Source: JBEKHT01 sp049516595
GTDB lineage: Bacteria; Chloroflexota; Anaerolineae; Anaerolineales; RBG-16-64-43
Assembly: GCA_049516595.1 (NCBI GenBank)
Contig: JBEKSY010000027.1
Location: 1 to 47,839, forward strand
DNA length: 47,839 nucleotides
Direction of reading: 5' to 3'
The notes below the pieces were generated by a model that was given only the letters and a program-made list of their open reading frames with translations, ran no database searches and was not told where the DNA came from. Both the position numbers and the translations under genes were made by a program. Below, piece by piece: positions 8,902 through 17,730 of this stretch. How positions within the stretch are numbered: the stretch's first letter is position 1; each line of letters opens with the position of its first letter.

Positions 8902-9756
8902 ATGCGATCGATCCCTCTTTTTATTGCCGCAACTTGGGTTGCGCTCACAGTCAGCGCCTGCGGCCTCTACGCCTCGGGCGGCGGGGTCCCGACCCCGGTG
9001 AGCCCCGCAACCCCCTCGGCGCTCCCGCTCTCACCGACGTGGACATTGACACCGCAGCCGTCGCCCAGTCCATCTCCGACAGCCTCGTCCGGTACCCTGA
9101 CGGTATTGCCGACAGAGACGCCCCTTCCGCCAGCCACCTTGCCCCCCGGTAACACGCGGGTTTCGTTCCCTGCCGAGGGCACCGAAGCGATCGAGGCAGG
9201 GCAAGTGTCGGCCGGCACGGCTCAATACTACGTGCTGGCGGCCCTGCAGGGGCAGGAGATGATGGTCTCTCTCGATTCCCCAAACCACGACCTGGTTCTC
9301 GGAATCTATGGTTCCACCGACGCCACTTGGCTCTTGACCCCAACCCAGAGCCAGGCGACCTTTCAGGGCCCATTGCCGGAATCGGAGGATTATGTGATTG
9401 AGGTGGCGGCTGCAAATGGGCAAGATCGCTTCACCCTTTCGATCACGATCGCGGCGCCCATCGTTCTCCAGCCCGGAAGCAGCCCAATGACGGTTACCGG
9501 AACCGCGCAGGATGCGCCCACGGTCACCTATCTATTGCCGCTGAAAGCAAGACAGACCCTGACCCTCGATCTCCAATCCAAGTCCGGATCGGCGGTCCTC
9601 GTCCTGTACGGATTGCAGGATGGGCTACCGATCGTACCCCTCAGTCTCCACGCGACTCAATTTAGCGGAGGTCTTCCAGCCTCCGAGGACTATGTCGTCC
9701 AAGTCGTACTGGGAAGAGCACCCTCGGAATTCACGCTCAAGATGAAGATCAGTTGA
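8902..9756 (+). CDS. Lipoprotein with two PPC-like beta-sandwich repeats
   Basis: A 284-residue protein. A short signal with lipobox TVSAC puts the lipidated cysteine at residue 20, so it is anchored on the outer face of the membrane. A Ser/Thr/Pro linker (about 30-82) precedes two similar domains (about 87-182 and 187-284). Each carries the pattern YxxxLxxxQxhxhxL, a central LxLYG/GIYG strand and a closing LPxSEDYVhxV strand, resembling the PPC (pre-peptidase C-terminal) beta-sandwich. No enzyme domain is attached. ATG 8902 has AAGGAG eight bases upstream. The role is probably binding to sugars or cell wall, which is inference. Confidence 0.75.
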   Translation: MRSIPLFIAATWVALTVSACGLYASGGGVPTPVSPATPSALPLSPTWTLTPQPSPSPSPTASSGTLTVLPTETPLPPATLPPGNTRVSFPAEGTEAIEAGQVSAGTAQYYVLAALQGQEMMVSLDSPNHDLVLGIYGSTDATWLLTPTQSQATFQGPLPESEDYVIEVAAANGQDRFTLSITIAAPIVLQPGSSPMTVTGTAQDAPTVTYLLPLKARQTLTLDLQSKSGSAVLVLYGLQDGLPIVPLSLHATQFSGGLPASEDYVVQVVLGRAPSEFTLKMKIS

Positions 9757-9945
9757 GCCCGGTCTCCTTGGGAGCCAGGCTCCGATCGCGATGACTTCCC
9801 TCCCTCTACCGGCGCGGATCCCTGCTGGGCGAGGGGTCAAGGAGACCGACCGCAGGCAGAATACCCCTAGCGGGTACGAAGCCGCCGGCTGAACGTTCAG
9901 AGCAAGGCAGCCTGGACGGACGGCGGGCCTGCTGCCGCAGGGGTC

Positions 9946-11823
9946 CTATTCCGCTGTGAGTCGCATCGAATGAATCGCGCGAGTGGGATCGTGACGGTAC
10001 ATAAGAAGCGAGGTCTCTGGGTGGATCTCGAAATCGCCGTCTGAGACCTCCACCCGGTACCCTTGAGGGAAGTGCAACGCAGGCACAAAGATCTCCGTCG
10101 GTCCAGTGCCGGGTTGGCCACTCCGATAAACCAAATTGAACTCGCGTTTGGCCAAGTTGAATTCCATTCGTATCGGCTCGCCGGCAATCGCCCGGGCGTA
10201 AGGGCGCACGATAGCCTTCAGCGCTCGTCCACCGGAGAAGGCGTCAGCCGGATCCGTCCTTTGATCTGGGCTGAAGATCGAGAAATCCTCGCCATTCCAC
10301 TGGTCACCCCAGGCGTTGGAGTTATCGGCGGTGTAGTTCCACCACGTGTAGGAGAGCAGGTTTGCCTCGAGAGAACGGCAGGTGCGATCGGCCGCTTCGA
10401 CCTGGCGACGGAAATCGCCTGTCCGGTAGGCGCGCCCTCGGTCGAGGTCCAGGGGAACACCCACCTCGCCGACCAGAGAGGGTACACCCCCAAGAAGCCT
10501 CTCGGCCTCGCGGCGCGGGCGCGCAAGTTGTGCGTTGAAGGAGCGCCGGATGCAGCCGGACCCCACGATGAGCCCGCTCGTGCGCTCGTCGACCGCAAGG
10601 TGCGGGCTGAAGGTCTTGGTGAAAAGGACGAAGCCATCATACCAGTGTGGTCCATACGCCAGCCCATCCCGATCCTCGTCATCCCACGTCGGCGGCGAGT
10701 GGCCAGGCTCTCCTTCAAACAAGATCAGTGCACCGGGATGGGCCGCGCGAAGGGCGGTTGAATACTGCCTAGCAAAGGGCAGGAGGAAGTTCCGAGCGAA
10801 GCTGACCGGGCGACCCTCGATTTTCGAAAAATGCTCTGGCCGCAGGAGAGTGGGCTGGCCCTTCCCATCGAGATCCCAAACTCCGTTTTCCCGCCAAGCG
10901 CACTTGTGGCCCGCCTGCCAGGCGCGTGCCCGATCCTGATTGACCCAATGGAGTTTCCTGCGCCGTGAACCCGTCAGGCCAACGGCCCACTCCTGGACCT
11001 GGCAGGGGATCCCCTCGCCCAGCGCCATCGACTGCAGGGGACTGGGGCTGAGACCGTATCGAATCGCTCCTGCGGATGAGGTCAAGTCGCGCCAACCGAT
11101 CCAACCGGCGGAAGGTTCGTTGAGCGTGTCGTAACCGATCACATTGGGCAAGTCGCGCAGGCGCTGGGCAAGCTGGCATAGCGATTGGATGTAGTGGCGT
11201 TGCAAGTAGTCCTGCGCGGGCTCGCCCGCGATTTGGGTCGCCGGCGCGAAGGTCTTCCCCCCGAAAAACAGCGTGAACATGGTAGCTGAGGCCAGACGGG
11301 TTGCATTCGTTGGCCAGACCATGCGCGGGAACGGATCGCCGTACATTTGATGAACGATCGCCGCGCCCGAGGCGTGGAGCTGGGCCAAGTCGAATCCCAC
11401 CGCCTCCAAGGTCCATCCGGGTGCCCCATCGCCCCCCGAAAAGCGCGACCACACATCTTGATGCGGGTCGATAAAGACCTGAAAGCCGTGCCCGGCCGCC
11501 TTCTTGATTACCGCCCGCACAAAGTCCAGGTAGGCCTCATCGTAGAGGTCCGGCCCTGCATGCTCAATGGCTTCCCAGGTGACCAGAAAGCGCAGCAAGG
11601 TGAACCCCCAGCGCTTCAGCCGGTCGAAATGCTCATCGGCGACCTCGAGCAGAAATGGCCGGCCCACAAAGGATACGTTGCGATGATCCAAGAATCCCGC
11701 CCGGAGGTGGGTGGCGCCATTCGGATGGAAAGGCACTTTGGTGCTCCCGCCCAGGTTGACTCCCCGCAGGATGAGGGTTCGGCCGAGCTCGTCTTTGAAC
11801 CATGATCCATCTGCGCGTATCAT
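9946..11823 (-). CDS. GH5 glycoside hydrolase, endoglycoceramidase/steryl-glucosidase-like
   Basis: A 625-residue protein with a TIM-barrel of the GH5 clan, then a C-terminal beta-sandwich (about 520-625). The barrel opens with LRGVNLGGSTKVP, then has DPHQDVWSRFSGGDGAPGW, a stretch typical of endoglycoceramidase-related and fungal steryl-glucosidase (GH5_12) enzymes. The acid/base is Glu in NEPSAGW (about 234) and the nucleophile Glu in VGEVGVPLD (about 453); both are present. No signal peptide is visible, so it may act in the cytoplasm on glycolipids or sterol-like glycosides. Start ATG ends at 11823, after AGAAGGAAAA. A remnant of a sugar-transporter permease lies just upstream on the same strand. 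Confidence 0.85.
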   Translation of the reverse strand: MIRADGSWFKDELGRTLILRGVNLGGSTKVPFHPNGATHLRAGFLDHRNVSFVGRPFLLEVADEHFDRLKRWGFTLLRFLVTWEAIEHAGPDLYDEAYLDFVRAVIKKAAGHGFQVFIDPHQDVWSRFSGGDGAPGWTLEAVGFDLAQLHASGAAIVHQMYGDPFPRMVWPTNATRLASATMFTLFFGGKTFAPATQIAGEPAQDYLQRHYIQSLCQLAQRLRDLPNVIGYDTLNEPSAGWIGWRDLTSSAGAIRYGLSPSPLQSMALGEGIPCQVQEWAVGLTGSRRRKLHWVNQDRARAWQAGHKCAWRENGVWDLDGKGQPTLLRPEHFSKIEGRPVSFARNFLLPFARQYSTALRAAHPGALILFEGEPGHSPPTWDDEDRDGLAYGPHWYDGFVLFTKTFSPHLAVDERTSGLIVGSGCIRRSFNAQLARPRREAERLLGGVPSLVGEVGVPLDLDRGRAYRTGDFRRQVEAADRTCRSLEANLLSYTWWNYTADNSNAWGDQWNGEDFSIFSPDQRTDPADAFSGGRALKAIVRPYARAIAGEPIRMEFNLAKREFNLVYRSGQPGTGPTEIFVPALHFPQGYRVEVSDGDFEIHPETSLLMYRHDPTRAIHSMRLTAE

Positions 11824-12309
11824 TCGTTTTCCTTCTAGGCGCCCAGCCCACCGCTGATCCGCAATCCCCCCGCCAAGTCTTGTGACGGGCAACCCTCACC
11901 AACAGGAATCCCGGGTTGCACCTTGATCGTGAGGGGAAGTCTCACCCTAGGGGTGCCCGGTAGGCCTGACGGATGCGGGTCTCCTGCAGATGAGTCTAGG
12001 TCCCTACGCCAACAGAGGCAAGCGAGGAATCTCTTAGCCGACCCTGGGGGTCATGCGCCGTACCACAGACATCGAGCCCATTTCGCACGGATCGGGGTTG
12101 AAGGGTGTGACGAGGAGCCGCGAAGACGAATCTCCTCGCCTTCAGGGCCATGCGTGCCGGTTCCGGTTGAAATCCGTCAGGCCTTGACCGCTCCAGCGGT
12201 CATGCCACAGACGATGTAGCGTGGGAAACCCGGCTGAGCTCGGGCTCATTCCTCCGGAAGGGAGTTCACCGCACCCTGGGAGGGCCCCTGAATCCAGCCA
12301 GTCTCTGCC
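11824..12309. other. Intergenic stretch holding a permease remnant
   Basis: The region upstream of the GH5 gene has no intact gene. The only interpretable piece is the MalG-type C-terminal remnant at 12177-12230, listed separately. I see no clear promoter for the GH5 gene. Confidence 0.5.
12177..12230 (-). pseudogene. C-terminal remnant of a MalG-type sugar ABC permease
   Basis: Read on the minus strand, this stretch gives GFPRYIVCGMTAGAVKA followed by a stop. It matches the very conserved end of carbohydrate ABC transporter inner-membrane subunits (typically QRYhVxGhTxGAVKG-stop). About 17 codons survive; an in-frame stop lies five codons further upstream and nothing permease-like precedes it. 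The fragment points toward the GH5 gene, so a sugar-transport operon may once have run into that hydrolase. It is short, so chance similarity cannot be excluded. Confidence 0.5.
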
Positions 12310-12972
12310 TTACCCGTCGGAGGGGGTGATACCCGCGCGGGCGTCACGCAAGAGCAGGCGATCGCGGTTGACACGGACCGCGAATCTCTGCAGGTCCAAG
12401 CAGGCCAGGACCTCATCCGGTCGGCCCGTCGCGTTCTCCCCGAGTCGCACGCGCAGGTTCAAGGAGCAATAATGGTCGCGAGGGAGGATTTGAAGATCCA
12501 GAACGAGAGGTCGCAGGTCATAGGATCTGCCTCGCCTCTCGCGCATTACGCTCGGGCTGGCCAGGAAACCTGTCACGTCCTTGGCCAAACGTGGCGGGAA
12601 TTCGAACTCCAAGGGAATCGCCGTGTAATCGCCGGCCACAATCTCGTCCTGCAGGTCGCGGCGAGGGGAAGGCAGGGCCGCCAGGCGATCCAGGCTCAGC
12701 CCGGGCGGTAGCACGTGCTGCAGAGCCCCCCCCACCTCGCCCTCGGCAAGCTCCTGCTCCAACCAGAGGTCGAGAAGCTCCGCGGAGGCTGTGCATCCCA
12801 AAGGCAACGCGGCTCCGATTTGAATCCGAGGATGAGCATGGTATCCGCCGCTGTAGGCCAGCGGCAGCCCTGCGCGGCGAAGCGTCCGCTCCCACGTCCT
12901 CATGAGGTCGAGGTGGCCCGTAAAGCGCATGGGCTCGAGGATCGCGAACCTTGCCCGGTACCGCTGGACCAT
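12310..12972 (-). CDS. Radical SAM-linked protein (TIGR03936/DUF2344 family)
   Basis: A 220-residue protein of the family that accompanies, or is fused to, B12-binding radical SAM proteins. The N-terminus MVQRYRARFAILEPMRFTG and then HLDLMRTWERTLRRAGLP match the family start well, which is why I use the ATG ending at 12972 and not the TTG at 13041. It lies 92 bases downstream of the radical SAM gene, on the same strand. In many bacteria the two are one polypeptide. The function is unproven; a link to RNA modification is often proposed. Cytoplasmic, no catalytic motif recognised. Confidence 0.85.
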   Translation of the reverse strand: MVQRYRARFAILEPMRFTGHLDLMRTWERTLRRAGLPLAYSGGYHAHPRIQIGAALPLGCTASAELLDLWLEQELAEGEVGGALQHVLPPGLSLDRLAALPSPRRDLQDEIVAGDYTAIPLEFEFPPRLAKDVTGFLASPSVMRERRGRSYDLRPLVLDLQILPRDHYCSLNLRVRLGENATGRPDEVLACLDLQRFAVRVNRDRLLLRDARAGITPSDG

Positions 12973-13064
12973 GGAATATCCCAAAGCCTTCCCAATCGGC
13001 TCAGCCCTCAGGCAGGATCGCAGCGATCGAAATCGAGCCAAGCTGGCGGACGGAAACAGGCCCC

Positions 13065-15044
13065 CTAAGCCTTTTCGCGCGCTGCAGGCGCCTCCAAAGC
13101 GACCAGCTCAACGGGCCCCTCAGCAGGCGACCCCGGTGGAAGCGTCTGAGCGGGCCGGTGCGGTCTCCGCTTGATCACCGGGCACAACCAAGCATCGTCT
13201 GCCTGACCGGCCCTCAGGTTGTTGAACCTGGGGAGGATGCCGCAAGCAAAGCATTGCTCGCGGCAGTCGATCCGTGGCTTGCCCTCAAAACTCCAAAGGT
13301 AGTCCTGCGAGAGAAAGCGCTTGCGCACTGCGGAGTCAATGTGGTCCCAGGGAAAGACTTCATCCAAAGGACGATCGCGGTGGGTATAGAAAGACGGGAC
13401 GAGTCCACAGAAGCGAAACGCTTCGGCCCAGGCCTCGTACTGAAGGGTGTCTTGCCAGGCGTCAAATCGCGCGCCCCGCCGCCAGGCCTCGTAGATGACT
13501 TCCCCCATTCGGCGATCTCCCCGCGAAAGCCAAGCCTCCAGCATCGTCTCTTGCGTCGGGTTCCAACTGAGCTTCAGGCCCCTCTCCCGCAACTCCCGCA
13601 TGAGCAGCTTCTGCTTGGCCTCAATCCGCTCGAGCGAGTCGAGCGAAACCCATTGAAAGGGAGTGTGCGGTTTCGGCACGAACGTGCTCACCCCAACGTG
13701 AACTTCGGCACGCCGGCCGGCCGCCTTGCGCCCCTCCGCCAGCACAGCCTTGGCCAAATCGGCAATCGCCTGAACATCCTCAAACTCCTCCCGCGGGTGG
13801 CCGATCATAAAGTACAGCTTGAGGGTCGTCCAGCCACGAGTGAAAATCTCCCGGGAGATGGACAGCAACTGCTCGCTTGAGACCGGCTTGTTGATCACGT
13901 TGCGCATGCGCTCCGTGGCCGCCTCCGGTGCCAGCGTGAACCCTCCGGTATGATGGCCTCGCAGAGCCTCCATCAGGTCCACCGAGACGGTCTCAATGCG
14001 CAGGGACGGGAGCGAGATGCGCAGGTGGCGCCCGGAATAACGTTCGGCAACGGCGGCCACCAGCTTTTGGATGTCGCGATAATCTGAGGAGGAGAGCGAC
14101 AGCAGAGCAATCTCCTCAAAGCCGGTGTTCGCGAGCCCCGTATCGATCGTCTCAAGGATTTCTTCCACCGTGCGCTCTCGAACCGGCCGCGTGATCATCC
14201 CCGCTTGGCAAAAGCGGCAGCCGCGAGTGCAGCCCCGCATGATCTCGACCGGGAAGCGATTGTGAACAATGTCGAGGTAAGGGACGATCATTCTTACCGG
14301 AGAGGGCGGCAGCTTGGAAACGATGCGCTTGAGCACCACCGCAGGCGCATCCTGCCAAAGGCGGTCCACCCCGCTCAGGGTGCCATCCGCATGATAAGAA
14401 GGACGATAAAAAGCGGGGACGTAGACGCCCCACAGCCGCGCCAGGCGCTCAAGCACGGCGCTTCGGCGGGCAGAGGTCTCCTTGGCCCAGCGCAACACCT
14501 CCACGATCTCAAGAAGCACCTCTTCGCCCTCGCCGATCACGAAGGCGTCCACAAAAGGGGCCATGGGTTCAGGATTGTAGGTCGCATGACCCCCGGCAAT
14601 CACGAGCGGATGGCGCTCGTCGCGTTCGGCGGCGCGCAGCGGGACCCCGGCCAGGTCGAGGGCGTTGAGCACATTGGTGTAAAGCTGGTCGTAAGGGATC
14701 GAGAAGCCGAGAAGGTCGAACTCGTCCAGCGCGTGGTGTGTCTCCAGCGAATAGAGCGGCAGACCCGTACGGCGCATCTCGCCCTCCATGTCCCCCCAGG
14801 GCGAAAACGACCTTTCGCACAGGACATCCGCACAGGAATTGAGGATGTCATAAAGAACTGCGATACCCAGGTTCGACATCCCCAGGTCGTACAGGTCCGG
14901 GAAAACCAACGCCGTGCGGATGGGGGTGGAGGCCCAATCCTTGACGACCTGGTTGTGCTCCCCACCCGTGTATCGGCCCGGTTTCTGCACACGGGGCAGG
15001 ATCGAAGCCAGAAGTCTGTCAATCTCCTGCGGAGTCACAGCCAT
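13065..15044 (-). CDS. B12-binding-like radical SAM protein (TIGR03960-like)
   Basis: A 659-residue protein. The N-terminal third has a cobalamin-binding-like Rossmann domain (VFPDLYDLGMSNLGIAVLY and IAGGHATYNPEP). The radical SAM TIM-barrel follows, with cluster motif CTRGCRFC (about 268-275), whose three cysteines bind the [4Fe-4S] cluster that cleaves S-adenosylmethionine. Near the end, CREQCFACG adds three cysteines that could bind another metal or cluster. AGGTG lies close before the ATG. The family is widespread and uncharacterised. Together with the downstream DUF2344 gene it forms a conserved pair. Confidence 0.9.
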   Translation of the reverse strand: MAVTPQEIDRLLASILPRVQKPGRYTGGEHNQVVKDWASTPIRTALVFPDLYDLGMSNLGIAVLYDILNSCADVLCERSFSPWGDMEGEMRRTGLPLYSLETHHALDEFDLLGFSIPYDQLYTNVLNALDLAGVPLRAAERDERHPLVIAGGHATYNPEPMAPFVDAFVIGEGEEVLLEIVEVLRWAKETSARRSAVLERLARLWGVYVPAFYRPSYHADGTLSGVDRLWQDAPAVVLKRIVSKLPPSPVRMIVPYLDIVHNRFPVEIMRGCTRGCRFCQAGMITRPVRERTVEEILETIDTGLANTGFEEIALLSLSSSDYRDIQKLVAAVAERYSGRHLRISLPSLRIETVSVDLMEALRGHHTGGFTLAPEAATERMRNVINKPVSSEQLLSISREIFTRGWTTLKLYFMIGHPREEFEDVQAIADLAKAVLAEGRKAAGRRAEVHVGVSTFVPKPHTPFQWVSLDSLERIEAKQKLLMRELRERGLKLSWNPTQETMLEAWLSRGDRRMGEVIYEAWRRGARFDAWQDTLQYEAWAEAFRFCGLVPSFYTHRDRPLDEVFPWDHIDSAVRKRFLSQDYLWSFEGKPRIDCREQCFACGILPRFNNLRAGQADDAWLCPVIKRRPHRPAQTLPPGSPAEGPVELVALEAPAAREKA

Positions 15045-15643
15045 TCACCTGACTTACCAAAAATCAGATTATTTCCGTCCAGGATTTCAATAGTATCACG
15101 ACCAATGCAGGTCGTCCACGCTTGATCCAGGGCTTTCCCGCGCTTCTGCTCGCCAGCGCATCGGGGCTTTCACTCCCTGGTCAATGCCGCCCCGATGCGG
15201 TTCCGGAGCTCCTCCACGGGAGCGCATGGATGCGACTGCTGCTGCAGCCAGGCGGGCGGTTAGCCTGCGAGACCATTCGGCGCCGGGCAACTTCTGCCCC
15301 GCGCGATTGAGAAGGAGGCAGCATTCTCCATTCGAAATGCTACGCTTCCACCTCCGCCAGTGGCCCGTAAGCCTGCGGCCCACCTTCACCACCTGATTCC
15401 CCTGGGTAAGGGAATGGGCCTTTCAGCCCTCCTTGCCCAACCTCGCCAAGCGAGCTTCGGAGGCCGGACCCTCGTCTGCTCTTCCCCTGTTCTGCCTGCC
15501 CCCACCCAACCGGCAGGCCATGGCATCCGCAGGTCTGGCACGAGAAGCCTCCCTTGATCACGTGGATTCCATGCCGAAAGTCGCACGGCTCGTGGACGGG
15601 CTATGTATAATTGGACCGTCGTGAAGGTCCCGAGGATCTGGCC
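15045..15643. other. Divergent intergenic region, about 600 bases
   Basis: It lies between the divergent radical SAM and acyl-CoA dehydrogenase genes. The first 70 bases are relatively AT-rich and probably carry the radical SAM promoter, but I cannot assign boxes. Apart from the TATAAT at 15606-15611, no gene or structured element is recognisable. Confidence 0.5.
15606..15611 (+). promoter_or_regulatory. Putative -10 element of the acyl-CoA dehydrogenase operon
   Basis: A perfect TATAAT with TG directly upstream. It lies 32 bases before the TTG start. No -35 box is seen at 16-18 bases upstream. Confidence 0.5.
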
Positions 15644-16840
15644 TTGGACTTCGAGCTTTCCTCCGAACACCTGCTGCTGCAGAAAACCGTGCGCGATTTC
15701 GCCCAGCGTGAGATTGGGCCATTCGTAAAGCAGGCAGACCGCCGCGGAGAGATGCCGGCGGAAGTCCTGCCTCGCATGGCCGCGCAGGGCTTGCTGGGCC
15801 TGTGTATCCCTGCCGCCTACGGAGGTCAGGACCTGGACTATATTTCCCTAGGGCTGGCCTGCGAGGAACTCGAAAACGTCGATACGAGCTTGCGCGTGGT
15901 GATGTCCGTCCATGTCGCACTCAACAGTTTGGGCCTACTGCAGTGGGCGAGCGAAGACCAGAGGCGCCGTTTTCTTGTCCCCCAGGCCCGCGGGCAGAAG
16001 ATCGCGGCCTTCGGCCTGACCGAACCGGGGGCCGGTTCGGACGCCGCGCGCGTCGCCTCCACCGCCCGGCGCAGCGGAGGCGACTATCTTCTGAAAGGCG
16101 AGAAGACTTGGATCTCCCTGGCCACCAAAGCCGACCATGTGCTTTGGTTCGCCCGGACGAATCCGGAAGCCAGCGACCCTCACCAGGGTCTCTCCGCCTT
16201 TCTCCTGGAGACGGATCGGCCCGGGGTGACGCGCGGCGACCTGCAGGGAAAGCTCGGCGTGCGGGCGGGTTCAACCGGATGGGTTCACTGCGACGATGTG
16301 CGGGTGCCCGAGGTCAATCGAATCGGCCAGGAGGGGGAGGGCTTCACCATCGCGATGACCTGCCTGGACAACGGCCGTTACACGGTTGCTGCCGGAGCGG
16401 CCGGCCTGATCCGCGCCTGCCTCGCGGCGAGTGTGCGCTACGCGCACGAACGCAAGGCTTTCGGCCGAGAGATCGCTCAACACCAGCTCATCCAAGAGAA
16501 AATCGCACGCATGTCGCAGCAGTACGAGATCGCTCGCCTGCTGTACCTGCGCGCCGGGTGGTTGAAAAACCAAGGCCGGCGAAACACGCGCGAGACCTCT
16601 CTGGCCAAGTGGTACGCGACCGAAGCCGCTTTCGATGCTGCCAACCAGGCCCTCCAGGTCCACGGTGCCTATGGCTATAGTGACGAGTTTGATGTCGAGC
16701 GCTTCTTTCGCAACGCGCGGGGCGCCATGATTTACGAGGGAACCAGCGAAATCCACACCTTGATCCAGGCCGGTTATGCACTCGGGCTCCGCGAGGATGG
16801 CGCTTTGCGCAGAGAACTACCCGCCCATCGGGCTCCCTGA
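15644..16840 (+). CDS. Acyl-CoA dehydrogenase
   Basis: A 398-residue flavoenzyme with the full family layout: alpha-helical N-domain, then FGLTEPGAGSDAARV and WIS loops that bind FAD and substrate (about 120-165), then the C-terminal helical domain with RKAFGREIAQHQLIQ and the catalytic base glutamate in MIYEGTSEIH (about 366-375). It oxidises an acyl-CoA to the 2-enoyl-CoA and passes electrons to electron-transferring flavoprotein, encoded directly downstream. I choose TTG at 15644 because the protein then begins LDFELSSEH like its relatives and GAGG lies upstream. An earlier TTG at 15611 falls inside the -10 box. Chain length specificity is not clear. Confidence 0.92.
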   Translation: MDFELSSEHLLLQKTVRDFAQREIGPFVKQADRRGEMPAEVLPRMAAQGLLGLCIPAAYGGQDLDYISLGLACEELENVDTSLRVVMSVHVALNSLGLLQWASEDQRRRFLVPQARGQKIAAFGLTEPGAGSDAARVASTARRSGGDYLLKGEKTWISLATKADHVLWFARTNPEASDPHQGLSAFLLETDRPGVTRGDLQGKLGVRAGSTGWVHCDDVRVPEVNRIGQEGEGFTIAMTCLDNGRYTVAAGAAGLIRACLAASVRYAHERKAFGREIAQHQLIQEKIARMSQQYEIARLLYLRAGWLKNQGRRNTRETSLAKWYATEAAFDAANQALQVHGAYGYSDEFDVERFFRNARGAMIYEGTSEIHTLIQAGYALGLREDGALRRELPAHRAP

Positions 16841-16935
16841 TGCGCACAGGGCCACAACTCGGGAAGGAGGAGAAGCCTCCCGAGCTTCTGGCAGGATTCC
16901 TTTGAACGCACGGGCTTCTTCAAGAGGAGGTCACC

Positions 16936-17730
16936 TTGAATATCGTCGTCTGCGTCAAACAAACTCCGGATTCGGCGGCCAAGGTTTCCGTCGAAGGCGG
17001 GCACGTTACCTGGGGAGATGCGCCACTGATCGTCAACCCCTGGGACGAGTACGCTGTCGAAGAAGCCCTCCGCCAAAAGGAAAAACACGGGGGCAAGGTC
17101 ACGGCGATCAGTATGGGCCCTGAGAGCGCTCGAGAGGCGCTCAAGACCGCCCTGGCGATGGGCTGTGACGAGGCCATCCTGGTCAGCGATGCCGGCCTTA
17201 AGGGCTCGGACAGCCTGGGCACCGCACGAGCACTGGCGTCCGCCGTACGCAAAATCGGCGCCGTGGATCTCGCGCTGTTCGGGCGCCAAGCGATCGACGG
17301 CGACACCAGCCTAACGGCGGGACAGGTGGCCCGTCTCCTGGGCTGGCCGGCCCTCACCTACGTGGCGGCGGTTGAGGAGATCAAGCCCGATGCGAAGACC
17401 ATCCGCGTCCAACGGATGATCGATGAGGGCCGCCAGGTGGTGGAGGCGCAACTGCCTGTGGTGATGAGTGTGGTGAAGGAGGTCAACGAACCACGCTATC
17501 CCTCCTTCATGGGGATCCGCAAGGCCTCGAAGGCGACCATCCCGACTTGGTCGATCGCAGATCTGGGGGTGGAAGCGTCCAAGGTCGGTAGCGCGGGCGC
17601 TCTCGTATCCTGGTCCGAGATCTACGCCACGCCCGTCCACAAGGTCGAGTGCGAAGTCGTCAAGGGCGAGACGCCTCAGGAAATCGCTCGAACCCTCGTG
17701 GACCGGCTGATTGCGGAAAAGGTGATCTGA
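16936..17730 (+). CDS. etfB: Electron transfer flavoprotein, beta subunit
   Basis: A 264-residue protein of the EtfB/FixA family. It starts LNIVVCVKQTPDSAAKV (TTG start, with AGGAGGT five bases upstream), shows the AMP-site region GMGPES-like and the DLALFGRQAIDGDTSLT motif, and ends in a long C-terminal arm (VPTWS-like to KVI) that wraps the alpha subunit. It accepts electrons from the acyl-CoA dehydrogenase upstream. The stop overlaps the start of etfA by one base (TGATG), so the subunits are made together. No ETF-quinone oxidoreductase is nearby. Confidence 0.93.
   Translation: MNIVVCVKQTPDSAAKVSVEGGHVTWGDAPLIVNPWDEYAVEEALRQKEKHGGKVTAISMGPESAREALKTALAMGCDEAILVSDAGLKGSDSLGTARALASAVRKIGAVDLALFGRQAIDGDTSLTAGQVARLLGWPALTYVAAVEEIKPDAKTIRVQRMIDEGRQVVEAQLPVVMSVVKEVNEPRYPSFMGIRKASKATIPTWSIADLGVEASKVGSAGALVSWSEIYATPVHKVECEVVKGETPQEIARTLVDRLIAEKVI

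Noticed and set aside
9031..9423. Minus-strand frames inside the lipoprotein gene
   Set aside because: They are shadows of the Thr/Pro-rich coding sequence on the plus strand, with no start signal or domain.
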